DNA of 37,499 nucleotides from Marinobacter sp. AC-23 (GTDB taxonomy: Bacteria; Pseudomonadota; Gammaproteobacteria; Pseudomonadales; Oleiphilaceae): the NCBI RefSeq assembly GCF_001858325.1, contig NZ_MBPP01000078.1, forward strand, positions 142,458-179,956. The letters run 5' to 3'. This document shows positions 8,105 through 17,071 of this stretch, piece after piece (position 1 is the stretch's first letter; each line of letters starts with the position of its first letter). The notes below the pieces were generated by a model. It made no database searches. It was not told the DNA's origin and saw nothing but the letters and a program-made list of their open reading frames with translations. Both the position numbers and the translations under genes were made by a program.

Positions 8105-9933
8105 TTAGTTGCAGGCTGTTCCGTTGTAAGGGCTGCCATTGCCTCCAGGAGGGCTTACGCCTTCGTCACTGAGATCATCTGCGAGGCAAGGTAGAGTAAA
8201 TTCTCTGGTGTTAGAGCTTGAGAAACCTTCAACATTAGACGTTGCAGTCAGGCGAACTTTTACCCACGAGCACTCCCCTTTGGGATATCTGATATTGAAC
8301 TCGATTGAGCCGACAGCATCCGTAACGACTGAGTTAGGTGCTGATGCTGGATTGGCAATTTCTGTTCCGTTATTGGCATCAGCATGGTTCGTTTGACATG
8401 TCTCGGTTGGGTCGATTTCCCACTTTTTTTCAGCCCAAACATAAGAGCCTTTAGTAAATTCCAGAGGAAGAATGCTTAGCTGGACAGACTGGTTGGCGCT
8501 GGCGTTTCCATTAGCATCGGTGACCAGAACACTCCAGGGCATGTCATAAGTCGTTTCAGAAGGCGCAGATATTGTGTTTCCTGTGCCTAAAATTAGTGTT
8601 AATGCCCTGCCTGCAACAGTGAGAAAGAGCGATTTGGATTCGGATGTACCGTCTTTCCGGGTAATGGTTGCAGTTACCTGTACGCCATCCTTTTCACTGA
8701 TACTGCTAGTTGACTTGTAAGTGGAGATAGCGCGGCCTTGGCTGTCCGTTTTTACGCTTCCAGGAAGTAGGGTTCCGCCAGTTGAATCTATAAGCGAGAA
8801 TTCGACAGCTGCATTTTTGACTAAGTTACCATTCGCATCTTTGACGGTAGTGATAATGCTGCTTCGCCGTTCGTGGAAACTTGAGTTTTTGATGCCCGCA
8901 TAGTTATCGTTTGGGGGGATGAGGAGACGAACTCTATGGACTTGGTTGCTTCAATCTGGCTGCCCTCAGAGCTTTCGGCGCTGGCAGTGATTTCGGCTAT
9001 TCCGACATCGTTAGAGCTGATGCTAGCCGTGGCAATACCTTGCGCATTGGTAAGAACATCGTTGGCAGACAGCGTTCCTCTTGTTGAAACAAAGCGAACG
9101 GATTGACCGACCACTGGAGAGCCGTTCTGATTCCAGCGGACAGAGATTTCTTTTGAGCTTCCAACCTCTAACTCGATAGCATCAGTGCCATCAAAAACAA
9201 AATTATCTGCTGAGATGTTCACATCAAGCTGCGCTGAAATCCGGGACTCGCCTTCGTAAGCAGCGACAGACAATGTGTCCAAGCCTCCCGCCTGAGCGTC
9301 GAGCAAGAACTGTACTCGCCCCGCGGAGTCTGTTGATACGGATGTGGTCGACACAGTGTTGTTTTGGCTTGATATGCTGACGACAGTATTGCTAATTCCT
9401 TGTCCGGCGGAGTCAAGCAAGCGGGCTTCAAAATTTGCAGAAGCACCGTTGCTTATAGCTGAGGGGCCCGTCAGGTTCATTGTCGTGCCCGTTACATCAA
9501 CATTTACGGATCCCGAGATTGAGTTAGCAGACGCGGTGACTGAGATAGTACGGTTTCGTGCATCGCCCTGAGTTGATAGTTCTGCGCTGGCTTGCCCCGA
9601 CTTTGAGGTGGTTGGCGCTGTGACAATCAGAGATCCATTGTTGGAGGCTTCAAAGTTTACACCCACGTCAGGCGTGAGAATACCATTTTGATCGCGCACC
9701 AATGCCGTGATTATGGCTTTGTCCTGGCCTGAGGAGCCCATCGCCGGAGTACTGGCAAGGAGTTGTATTGAGCCGATGTTGACGCTTGGGTTCGTAGGCT
9801 CCTCGGTGCCACCGCCACTGCCATTATTGTTGCCGTTGCCGGCCAGAGGTGTCGAGTCGTCATCACCACCACAGGCGGCAAGCATGAAGGCCAGCGACAA
9901 TGCCGACGCACGAGCAAAAAATTTCCCTGACAT
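8105..9933 (-). CDS. Ig-like (Big_1/invasin-type) repeat lipoprotein, one-base frame break
   Basis: Predicted surface or periplasmic lipoprotein. The N-terminus MSGKFFARASALSLAFMLAACGG is a lipoprotein signal peptide with lipobox LAAC. A Gly/Asn/Asp-rich flexible linker follows (GNGNNNGSGGG). Then come several tandem bacterial Ig-like modules recognisable by recurring patterns such as ALVRDQNGILTPDVGVNFEAS, ARLLDSAGQGISNTVVSISS and VKDANGNLVKNAAVEFSL, each followed by an A/T-rich G-x-A-x-x-S strand. The frame breaks near 8858; adding one base joins both parts into 609 residues ending GNGSPYNGTACN. The last part has three Cys and no membrane anchor. GGAG precedes the ATG. I cannot assign a ligand; family members act in adhesion or as structural stalks. 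It sits between argS and priA, adjacent in Pseudomonas, so it looks like an accessory insertion. Confidence 0.75.
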
Positions 9934-10130
9934 TTTTATCTCCAGTTTCCGTTACAGCACAAGCCCCTAAATGCGTATTTACCGCGCGATCGCTGCAAGC
10001 TAAGGCACATTTACAGGTTTAGATTATTAATTTTCGGAAAGCATAGCATAGGTTTTGACCATGAAATGCTGATTAGTATTCATTTCTGCAATTGTTTGTA
10101 ACGCAGCGTAGCCCGTTTAATTTTAGTGGC

Positions 10131-12305
10131 TTAACCGGTTTCTTGCGGGTCCACATCTATCATCCATTTGGCGCCCTTTGGGGCTTTTTCTTGTTCGAGT
10201 GTCTGGCAAATGCCGGTCAGCAGTTTGTTGAGTCTTGAGCGGTTGCCTGTGTTCAGTACCAGCTGCGCCCGGTGCCTGTCTGCCCTGCGCGCAATTAGCG
10301 CAGGTAGTGGCCCCCAGGTTTCGATGCTAGGTGCGTGGGTGAGTGGTTTGATGCGATCCAGTATTTGCAGGCTTTGCTCCATGGTGTCCGCTTCGGCCCG
10401 GAAGATCGCCATAGCGCGGTACGGAGGAAACTGGCCGGCTTCGCGCTCCTCAAGAAGCTGGTCGGCCATGTCCAGATAGCGGCCATTGCATAGTGTTCTG
10501 AGGAGCGGGTGGTCGCTGTGACAGGTTTGAACGACTACCTTTCCGACTTTCGTACCACGCCCCGCTCGCCCGCTTACTTGAAGCAGAGTTTGGAGCAGTT
10601 GTTCCGGGGCTCTGAAGTCGACACTAAAAAGCCCTCCGTCGGCATTGATAACAATCACCAACGTTACATCCGGGAAGTCGTGGCCTTTGGCCAGCATCTG
10701 GGTGCCAACAAGAATGCATGGTTCGCCACTGTTTACCTGTTTCAGGATATTTTGAATGCTGCCTTTGCGTTGGGTGCTATCCCGGTCGACACGAACGATG
10801 GGCGTGTCCGGGAAGTTCGCAGCGAGAATGTCTTCTGTTTGTTCAGTGCCCTGGCCAACCGGTTTGAAGGCTTCGCTTTTGCACTTCGGGCAGGTTTCAG
10901 TTGCGGCGGTCTGGTAATCGCAGTGGTGGCAGCGCATGGCTCGGTCACGGCGGTGGTAGGTAAGGCGAGTGTCGCAGCGCGGGCATTCAACCATGTGGCC
11001 GCAATCAAAACACATCATCACTGGCGCAAAGCCACGGCGATTTACGAACACCAGGGCTTGGTTACCGCTATCCAGGGTTTGCTGGAGCGCCTGCATAACC
11101 GGGCGAGAGAGCCCCCCTTCAAGCGGCCGGCTGCGTATGTCCAGTAAGCTGATAGATGGGGGGAGGGCATTGCCGGCCCGTTCTTCCAGTCGGATGAGCC
11201 GGTATTTGCCGGTAAGGGCGTTGTGGTAGGACTCAAGAGACGGCGTGGCCGAGCCCAGAATAACTGGGCAACGGTTCAGGTGAGCGCGATAAACGGCTAC
11301 GTCACGGCCTGAGTAGCGAAAACCCTCGCCCTGTTTGAATGAACTGTCGTGCTCTTCGTCGACGATCAGTGCTTTCAAGCCGGTAAATGGGAGCAGCACC
11401 GCAGAGCGAGTGCCAATGAGGATAACTGGCTCGCCGTTGCGGATTTTCAGCCACGCATTCAAGCGTTCGCTGTCGTTCAGTGCCGAGTGCCAAACCAGGA
11501 TGCGCTCGCCAAAGTAGCGCTGAAATCTGGCAACTGTTTGCGGTGTGAGGTTTATTTCCGGAACCAGCACTAATGCTTGATCTTTCGCGGAGAGGTTCTT
11601 TTTTAAATAGTGCAGGTAAATTTCTGTTTTGCCACTGCCGGTGATGCCATATAGAAGGGAGGCGCTGAAACCGTCCTCGGGGGTTGGGAGTTGGGAGGCG
11701 GCTTCTTGTTGCGCAGCCGACAGTTCGGGGGCTGCGACGGTTTCTTTGTGCTTTTGATCTTGAGAGTTCTGCTCTGGAGGTGTTGCGGCCTGGATCAATT
11801 CTTTGTTGCTTAACGTTTTCAGCTGCGCGCGAGTGAACCCGGCCTTAGTGATGTCGCCACTTTTGACGCCTGACTTGTGGCGCGCTATCCAGTCCAGTAA
11901 GTGCTTTTGTTTGTGGGCGTTTGCTGGCAGTGCCGCACTGCTGCCGCAGGCCTGCCACCAGTCTTCGCTTTTCTCGATAGCTGGCCGGCCCCGCCTTAGT
12001 GCTGGGGGCAGGGCGGTGAATAGGCACTCGCCCAGCGGGTGTTGATAGTAATCGCTGGCCCAGCTCAGGAGGCGAAAGGTTTCTTTGGGTAGGGCAGGCC
12101 ATTCTTCTAGCGCGCTGTGGATGGGCTTGAGTGTAATACCTTCGGGTGGAGTGATGTCAGTTTCCACCACCAGGCCAATGGCTTGCTGACGCCCAAATGG
12201 GATCTTTACACGCTGACCCGGCCTTAGGGCAAGGCCGGCCGGCACAATATAGTCAAACAGCCTTCTGAGCGGCCGGTTCAGTGCAATGCGGGCAGTGGAT
12301 GGCAC
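10131..12305 (-). CDS. priA: Primosomal replication restart helicase PriA
   Basis: Superfamily 2 3'-5' DNA helicase that recognises stalled forks and reloads the replisome, 724 residues. The N-terminal DNA-binding domain starts RIALNRPLRRLFDYIVP. Walker A is in GITGSGKTEIYLHYL, the DEEH box in LIVDEEHDSSFKQ, and motif III in ILGSATPSLES. Eight cysteines form the two zinc sites in one cluster: CFDCGHMVECPRC, then CHHCDY and CPKCKS. Motifs V and VI appear as GTQMLAKGHDFP and VSGRAGRG. Start is GTG at 12305-12303, supported by AAGGAAG a few bases upstream. The frame is intact. It is divergent from rpmE. Confidence 0.97.
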   Translation of the reverse strand: MPSTARIALNRPLRRLFDYIVPAGLALRPGQRVKIPFGRQQAIGLVVETDITPPEGITLKPIHSALEEWPALPKETFRLLSWASDYYQHPLGECLFTALPPALRRGRPAIEKSEDWWQACGSSAALPANAHKQKHLLDWIARHKSGVKSGDITKAGFTRAQLKTLSNKELIQAATPPEQNSQDQKHKETVAAPELSAAQQEAASQLPTPEDGFSASLLYGITGSGKTEIYLHYLKKNLSAKDQALVLVPEINLTPQTVARFQRYFGERILVWHSALNDSERLNAWLKIRNGEPVILIGTRSAVLLPFTGLKALIVDEEHDSSFKQGEGFRYSGRDVAVYRAHLNRCPVILGSATPSLESYHNALTGKYRLIRLEERAGNALPPSISLLDIRSRPLEGGLSRPVMQALQQTLDSGNQALVFVNRRGFAPVMMCFDCGHMVECPRCDTRLTYHRRDRAMRCHHCDYQTAATETCPKCKSEAFKPVGQGTEQTEDILAANFPDTPIVRVDRDSTQRKGSIQNILKQVNSGEPCILVGTQMLAKGHDFPDVTLVIVINADGGLFSVDFRAPEQLLQTLLQVSGRAGRGTKVGKVVVQTCHSDHPLLRTLCNGRYLDMADQLLEEREAGQFPPYRAMAIFRAEADTMEQSLQILDRIKPLTHAPSIETWGPLPALIARRADRHRAQLVLNTGNRSRLNKLLTGICQTLEQEKAPKGAKWMIDVDPQETG

Positions 12306-12501
12306 TGGGTGCTTCCTTGTGGTTTGGGGCGTTGCGGTATCTGCTTATCTCTGTGCCGCCACGGCCCAGCTTCGCTGCAGAGCCAAGGCCGGGTTCGTGC
12401 ACTTGTAAGGCTTGCCTGCCAGCATAATTGCAAGTAAGATTCGCGGTCTGTTTACGGCAGGGCATGATTGTGCCCCGTCTACTCCATTGATTCAAACATG
12501 C

Positions 12502-12518
12502 GGTGCCTGGCACCAGGC
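12502..12518 (+). promoter_or_regulatory. Palindromes in the rpmE leader, possible L31 autoregulatory element
   Basis: The 264-nt gap between priA and rpmE contains two overlapping small palindromes, GGTGCC-T-GGCACC (12502-12514) and GCCTGG-CA-CCAGGC (12505-12518), about 50 nt before the rpmE ATG. They are mutually exclusive folds. Ribosomal protein L31 leaders are known in gammaproteobacteria, but I cannot confirm a match by eye. Nothing else stands out in 12306-12569. Confidence 0.25.
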
Positions 12519-12569
12519 TTTAATCAACGCCCCGTGATCAGGTAGCGGCATTACCCACAGAGGTTCCCC

Positions 12570-12794
12570 ATGAAAGAAGGTATTCACCCAAAGTACAACG
12601 AGATCACTGCAACTTGCTCTTGCGGTAGCGTGATGAAGACCCGTTCCACTTATGGTAACGATCTGCAGCTTGATGTGTGCTCACAGTGCCACCCATTCTA
12701 CACGGGTAAGCAGAAAGTTATGGACACAGGTGGTCGTATCGATCGCTTCCAGAAGCGTTTTGGTGGTCGTATCGCTGGTGCCAAGAAAGACTGA
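12570..12794 (+). CDS. rpmE: 50S ribosomal protein L31, zinc-binding type
   Basis: Large-subunit protein bridging the 50S central protuberance and the 30S head; 74 residues. Starts MKEGIHPKYNEITATCSCGS. Cys16, Cys18, Cys37 and Cys40 are the zinc ligands, so this is the zinc-containing C+ paralog rather than the zinc-independent YkgM type. KQKVMDTGGRIDRFQKRFG is the conserved C-terminal part. GAGG lies 6 nt before the ATG. It stands alone and is followed closely by a strong intrinsic terminator. Confidence 0.98.
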   Translation: MKEGIHPKYNEITATCSCGSVMKTRSTYGNDLQLDVCSQCHPFYTGKQKVMDTGGRIDRFQKRFGGRIAGAKKD

Positions 12795-12810
12795 TTCTTG
12801 TCGCAGAGTC

Positions 12811-12838
12811 AAAAAAAGCGCCCTCGGGCGCTTTTTTT
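12811..12838. terminator. Intrinsic terminator after rpmE
   Basis: An A-tract precedes the GC-rich stem AGCGCCC/GGGCGCT (12817-12823 and 12826-12832), followed by seven T. This is a classical Rho-independent terminator 23 nt after the rpmE stop. The A-tract makes it potentially bidirectional. Confidence 0.92.
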
Positions 12839-12920
12839 GTGCGTGGCCAAAACTAGTCGCTTAATTCTTGATTGTACGCAATTCGCCGTATTGACTGATC
12901 ATAATTTGTTCGGGTGGCCC

Positions 12921-12949
12921 TTGTCGTTTTGGGGCGGGCGCGCCATAAT
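12921..12949 (+). promoter_or_regulatory. Predicted sigma-70 promoter of the malic enzyme gene
   Basis: TTGTCG at 12921-12926 and CATAAT at 12944-12949, spaced exactly 17 nt. Start of transcription would fall near 12956, leaving a leader of about 70 nt before the ATG at 13024. Confidence 0.5.
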
Positions 12950-13023
12950 GTCGCGCTCCTTTAGGTAGGCCCTCGCCTTCTGAAGGCTTATTACCTTTTA
13001 ACGTGACAAACGGAACAGTGGCA

Positions 13024-14289
13024 ATGTCTCAAGATCTGAAAGAAGCAGCCCTTGAATATCACGCCAAGCCGCGGCCTGGGAAGATCAGTGTAGAAATCAC
13101 CAAGCCGACAGCGACCGCCCGCGACCTTGCTTTGGCATACAGCCCCGGCGTTGCCGAACCGGTCCGCGAGATCGCGAAGGACCCGGAGAACGCATATAAG
13201 TACACTGCCAAAGGCAATCTTGTAGCGGTTATCTCCGACGGCACTGCGATTCTAGGCCTGGGTAATCTTGGCCCGCTTGCAAGCAAGCCGGTAATGGAAG
13301 GCAAAGGCGTACTGTTCAAGCGCTTTGCTGGAATTGACGTGTTCGATATCGAAGTCAATTCCGAAAGCCCACAGGCGTTCATTGAAACCGTTGAGCGTAT
13401 CGCTGACACCTTCGGTGGTATCAACCTTGAAGACATCAAGGCGCCGGAGTGTTTCGAAATTGAACGCGCGCTTATCGAAAAGTGCAACGTGCCCGTCTTC
13501 CATGATGACCAGCACGGTACGGCGATTGTTACTGCGGCGGGCATGATTAACGCCCTTGAGCTGCAGGGCAAGAAAATTGAAGAAGCGAGGGTGGTTTGCC
13601 TGGGTGCCGGTGCTGCTGCAATCGCTTGCATGAAGTTGTTGATCAGCTGCGGTATCAGCCCTGAGAACATCTATATGCTCGACCGCAAGGGTGTGATCCA
13701 CTCAGGTCGCGACGACCTCAATCAGTACAAGGCGATGTTCGCCAACGAGACTGATAAGCGTACCCTGGATGAAGCAATGGAGGGGGCGGATGTTTTCCTC
13801 GGGCTTTCTGGGCCGGATCTGTTGAGCGCTGACCAGCTCAAAAAGATGGCGCCAAACCCGGTTGTGTTTGCGTGCTCGAACCCGGATCCGGAGATCGATC
13901 CAGCGGTGGCTCACTCGGTTCGCGACGACCTGATTATGGCTACCGGCCGTTCAGATTACCCGAACCAGGTAAACAACGTTCTTGGTTTCCCGTTTATCTT
14001 TCGTGGTGCGCTCGACGTTCGTGCGACCTGCATCAACGAAGAGATGAAAGTGGCGGCGGTAAATGCCATTCGCGAATTGGCGAAAGAGCCGGTTCCGCAG
14101 GAAATCTGTGAAGCCTACGGTGCTGACAGCTTTGAGTTTGGTAAGGAGTACATCATTCCCAAGCCCATGGATGTTCGCCTGCTGGAGGTTGTTCCGGCTG
14201 CCGTGGCCCGTGCTGCTGTGGATTCGGGTGTGGCCAGTAAAGGTTACCCGGCACATTATCCGTTGAAGAGCATGGATGACATCATCTGA
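13024..14289 (+). CDS. maeB: Malic enzyme, short NAD(P)-dependent form
   Basis: Oxidative decarboxylation of malate to pyruvate with NAD(P)H production; cytoplasmic. The 421 residues cover only the malic enzyme domains, without the phosphotransacetylase-like extension of E. coli MaeB; this short form also occurs in Pseudomonas. Conserved blocks are LAYSPGVAEPVREIA, ILGLGNLGPLASKPVMEGK, FDIEVNSESP, the metal-binding HDDQHGTAIVTAAGMINAL, and the nucleotide-binding VVCLGAGAAAIACMKLL. A GTG at 13003 would add seven residues. I prefer the ATG at 13024 because MSQDLKEAALEYH matches the usual family start and GGAA sits 8 nt upstream. It has its own promoter and terminator, so it is probably monocistronic. 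Cofactor preference cannot be read from the sequence. Confidence 0.93.
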   Translation: MSQDLKEAALEYHAKPRPGKISVEITKPTATARDLALAYSPGVAEPVREIAKDPENAYKYTAKGNLVAVISDGTAILGLGNLGPLASKPVMEGKGVLFKRFAGIDVFDIEVNSESPQAFIETVERIADTFGGINLEDIKAPECFEIERALIEKCNVPVFHDDQHGTAIVTAAGMINALELQGKKIEEARVVCLGAGAAAIACMKLLISCGISPENIYMLDRKGVIHSGRDDLNQYKAMFANETDKRTLDEAMEGADVFLGLSGPDLLSADQLKKMAPNPVVFACSNPDPEIDPAVAHSVRDDLIMATGRSDYPNQVNNVLGFPFIFRGALDVRATCINEEMKVAAVNAIRELAKEPVPQEICEAYGADSFEFGKEYIIPKPMDVRLLEVVPAAVARAAVDSGVASKGYPAHYPLKSMDDII

Positions 14290-14310
14290 TCGATGGCGTT
14301 CTGAAGTTAT

Positions 14311-14343
14311 AAAAAAACCGGCGGTGATCCCGCCGGTTTTTTT
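14311..14343. terminator. Bidirectional intrinsic terminator between maeB and ponA
   Basis: Stem ACCGGCGG/CCGCCGGT (14317-14324 and 14330-14337), loop TGATC, preceded by seven A and followed by seven T. It serves maeB from the left and, by symmetry, minus-strand ponA from the right. Confidence 0.93.
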
Positions 14344-14364
14344 ATGGGTGTTTGTCTGGAAGTA

Positions 14365-16876
14365 TCAGAAGATCTGACGTGATAGGTCGTCCCCATTTCC
14401 GCCTGTGCCGCCAGACCCTTCATCATCTGCTGCCAGAGGTGCTGGTGCGTCTTCTTCTTTGAATATTTCGAACGTACCGTCTTCGCCAGGTCTTGCGCGC
14501 TTGCCCGTCTCTGGGTTGATGCGAATGTTGACGATGCCGTTCGGTCTGGGCATGAAAGCGGAGGATTCTCCTTCCAATGCTACCTTCATGTAATCGAGCC
14601 AGATAGGCAAAGCCGTGCTTGCGCCAAACTCCCTGCGGCCCAGTGGCGCAGGCTGATCAAAGCCCACCCATACGGTGGTAGCAAGGTTGTGGTTGAACCC
14701 TGCAAACCAGGTGTCCCGCTGCTCGTTGGTGGTGCCTGTTTTTCCGGCAATGTCGTCACGCCCAAGGCTAGTGCTCGTCGCCCGGTTCCGCGTTTAACCA
14801 CGTCTCTGAGCATTGAGTGCAGGATGTAAACTGAGCGCTCATCTGCAAGCCGCCGCATAACTCGTGTTTTAGGGGCGGACTCTTTGGTCAATGCTGGCGC
14901 GTTGTCGCTCTCTTCATCTGGGTGTGAGGAGGGTGCTTCATTAGTGTCGCAGTTCGTGTCGCACAGAACGACTTTGGGCGCCTCATACACTGTCTCACCG
15001 TTAACGTCTGTGATGTTCTGAATCAGGAAAGGCTCTACATCGTAGCCTCCGTTTGCAATAACGGCGAGCCCTCGAGCCAGCTCCATGGGTGAGAGCTGGC
15101 CGCTGCCCAAGGAGAGAGATAGGTCTTTGGGCATGTTCTCAGCGGGAACCTTGAGTTGTCTCAGGTAGTCCAGCGTCCGGGGAATTCCGAGATCTCGCAA
15201 AAGTCGAATCGACACCAGGTTCCGTGAGCGGTAAAGCGCTTTGCGAAGCGTGGTAGGGCCGTAAAACTGCCCGGAGGAGTTCTGGGGGCGCCAAGCGGTT
15301 TCGAGTTCCGAGTCGTCAAATACAATCGGTGCGTCATTGAAGATGGTTGCGGGCGTCATGCCGCTCTCAAGAGCGGTCAAATACAGGAACGGCTTGAAGG
15401 TAGAGCCCGGTTGCCGCTTGGCCTGCATGGCGCGATTGTACTTGCTTTGGCCGAAGCTATAGCCGCCGGCGAGAGCTTCAATGGCCCCGGTTTTTGCCTT
15501 AAGAGAGATCAGTGCGCCTCAGCTTTCGGGGTCTGCATGAGGGACACCCGGACTGGCTCGGCAATGCCGGAGGCGGCAACATTCGAGCGCTCCTCGTCTG
15601 CCGGCAATGTCGGTGCTTTCGCTAAATCATCTACTCGAACGTAAACAACGTCACCCACACTCACCACGTCAGAGGGTTTTTTTGGCTTGGGGCCGGTCAG
15701 GTTTTCTGTTTTATAGCGTTGGGCCCATTGCATGGTTTCAAACGGCATTACCGCCGGACCAAAGCGGCGTACGTGGGCGCGAGCCTCGCCCTTGTCATCA
15801 TCAACTGCCGTTATAACAGCGGGCATTAAAGACTCAATTCTTGGGTAGTTCAGCATGGTGCTGGATAGGTCGTCACCGGAGAGGGTTTCAGTGTCAATCT
15901 GGCCAATAGGCCCGCGGAATCCGTGCCTTCGGTCGTAGGCTTCAAGTCCGCTTCTGAGTGAGTCTGTTGCCGACTGTTGTTCTTTGCTATCTACCGTCAG
16001 GGTAACGGTGTAGCCGTCGGTGTAAGCTTCATCGCCAAAGCGCCTGACCATTTCGGCGCGCGCCATCTCTGCCACGTAGTCGGCATCTACTTCCGCTTCA
16101 GTGGCGTTATAAGTTGCTGTGATCGGGGCTTGGATGGCGAGCTCGTAGGCGTCGACGCTGATAAAGCCAAGCTCCTTCATCCGGCCAAGAATCCAGTCTC
16201 TGCGAACCAGTGCGCGTTGGGGGTCGGCAAGTGGGTTGTAAGCAGACGGAGCTTTGGGCAGGCCTGCCAGCATGGCCATTTGCGCAAGGGAGAGTTCGTT
16301 TACTGGTTTGTTGTAATAAACGCGGGCTGCCGCAGCAATGCCATAGGCTCGGTTGCCAAGGTAGATCTTGTTCAAATACAGTTCGAAAATCCGGTTTTTA
16401 TCAAGTTCACGCTCTATCTGAATAGCCAGAAGTATCTCGTTGAACTTGCGAATAAAGGTGCGATCACGTGACAAAAAGTAATTTTTTGCAACCTGCATTG
16501 TGATGGTACTGCCACCAGATTGGATCGAGCCAGTAGAGATCAGTTCGATTGCAGCCCGCACCAGTCCTTTAATGTCGACCCCGTGATGCTCGTAAAATCG
16601 CGAGTCTTCGGCCGCCATAAAGGCTTGTAACTGAATTGTTGGGATCTGTTCGATTGTGATCGGTGCCCTTCTCTTTTCACCGAATTTTGCTATTAATCTG
16701 TTGTCTTTGCTATATACCCGCAATGGCGTCTGGAGTTTTATCTCCAGAAGCTGTTCGACAGGTGGAAGGCCGGGACGAAGGTAAAGATAGAAGCCTGAGC
16801 CTACGATAACGGCGACACTCAGACCAGTGAGAAATAACCATGCAAAAAGGCGAGATGTACGCAACAAATGGGACAT
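14365..16876 (-). CDS. ponA: Penicillin-binding protein 1A (two one-base frame breaks)
   Basis: Bifunctional class A PBP: glycosyltransferase and DD-transpeptidase, anchored in the inner membrane and active in the periplasm. A membrane segment lies at about residues 10-32. The glycosyltransferase domain follows, with catalytic Glu90 in FMAAEDSRFYEHHGVD and GGSTITMQVAKN. The transpeptidase Ser codon is at 15402-15404 in RQPGSTFKPF. The frame breaks near 15516, where one base restores EGALISLKAKTGAIEALAGG. It breaks again near 14759, where one base restores LGRDDIAGKTGTTNEQ with the KTG box at 14734-14742. The repaired protein is 837 residues, normal for PBP1A, with an acidic Gly-rich tail ending DDLSRQIF. 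Both breaks fall in catalytic regions of a normally conserved gene, so sequence error is the simplest reading. Divergent from pilM, as in Pseudomonas. Confidence 0.92.
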
Positions 16877-16911
16877 TTTTTTCTGACAACTGTTGGATAT
16901 AGGTCTATCAT

Positions 16912-16965
16912 TTGAGAAATTGCTTTAGGAAGGATGAGTCGCTTCACCGCAGCAATTGTTCTCAA
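16912..16965. promoter_or_regulatory. Inverted repeat in the ponA-pilM divergent promoter region
   Basis: TTGAGAAATTGC at 16912-16923 is mirrored by GCAATTGTTCTCAA at 16952-16965, with one extra base in the right arm and a 28-nt gap. It lies in the 195-nt region between the two divergent starts, so it could be an operator or a long stem. The rest of the region is AT-rich without a convincing promoter hexamer pair. Confidence 0.35.
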
Positions 16966-17071
16966 TTGAATGAGAGCAAACATTGTAGACGGAATAATGA
17001 AGAAATTCTCTTAAATAAAAAACACATAAGTCATATAGCCGGGTGCATCTAACCAGGTATAGGGTGAGCGC

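Noticed and set aside
7906..8139. 77-codon minus-strand frame between argS and the Ig-like gene
   Set aside because: Overlaps the stem-loop and the end of the lipoprotein gene, with no start signal or known similarity.
10509..11147. 212-codon frame antisense to priA
   Set aside because: Complement of the conserved PriA helicase and zinc-finger region; no ribosome-binding site or family resemblance.
12253..12513. 86-codon minus-strand frame upstream of priA
   Set aside because: Overlaps the priA start in another frame and has no recognisable features; the GTG start of priA has a good ribosome-binding site.
14365..16876. ponA as three separate genes or a pseudogene
   Set aside because: The three pieces follow in order, cover one PBP1A without gaps, and rejoin with two added bases.
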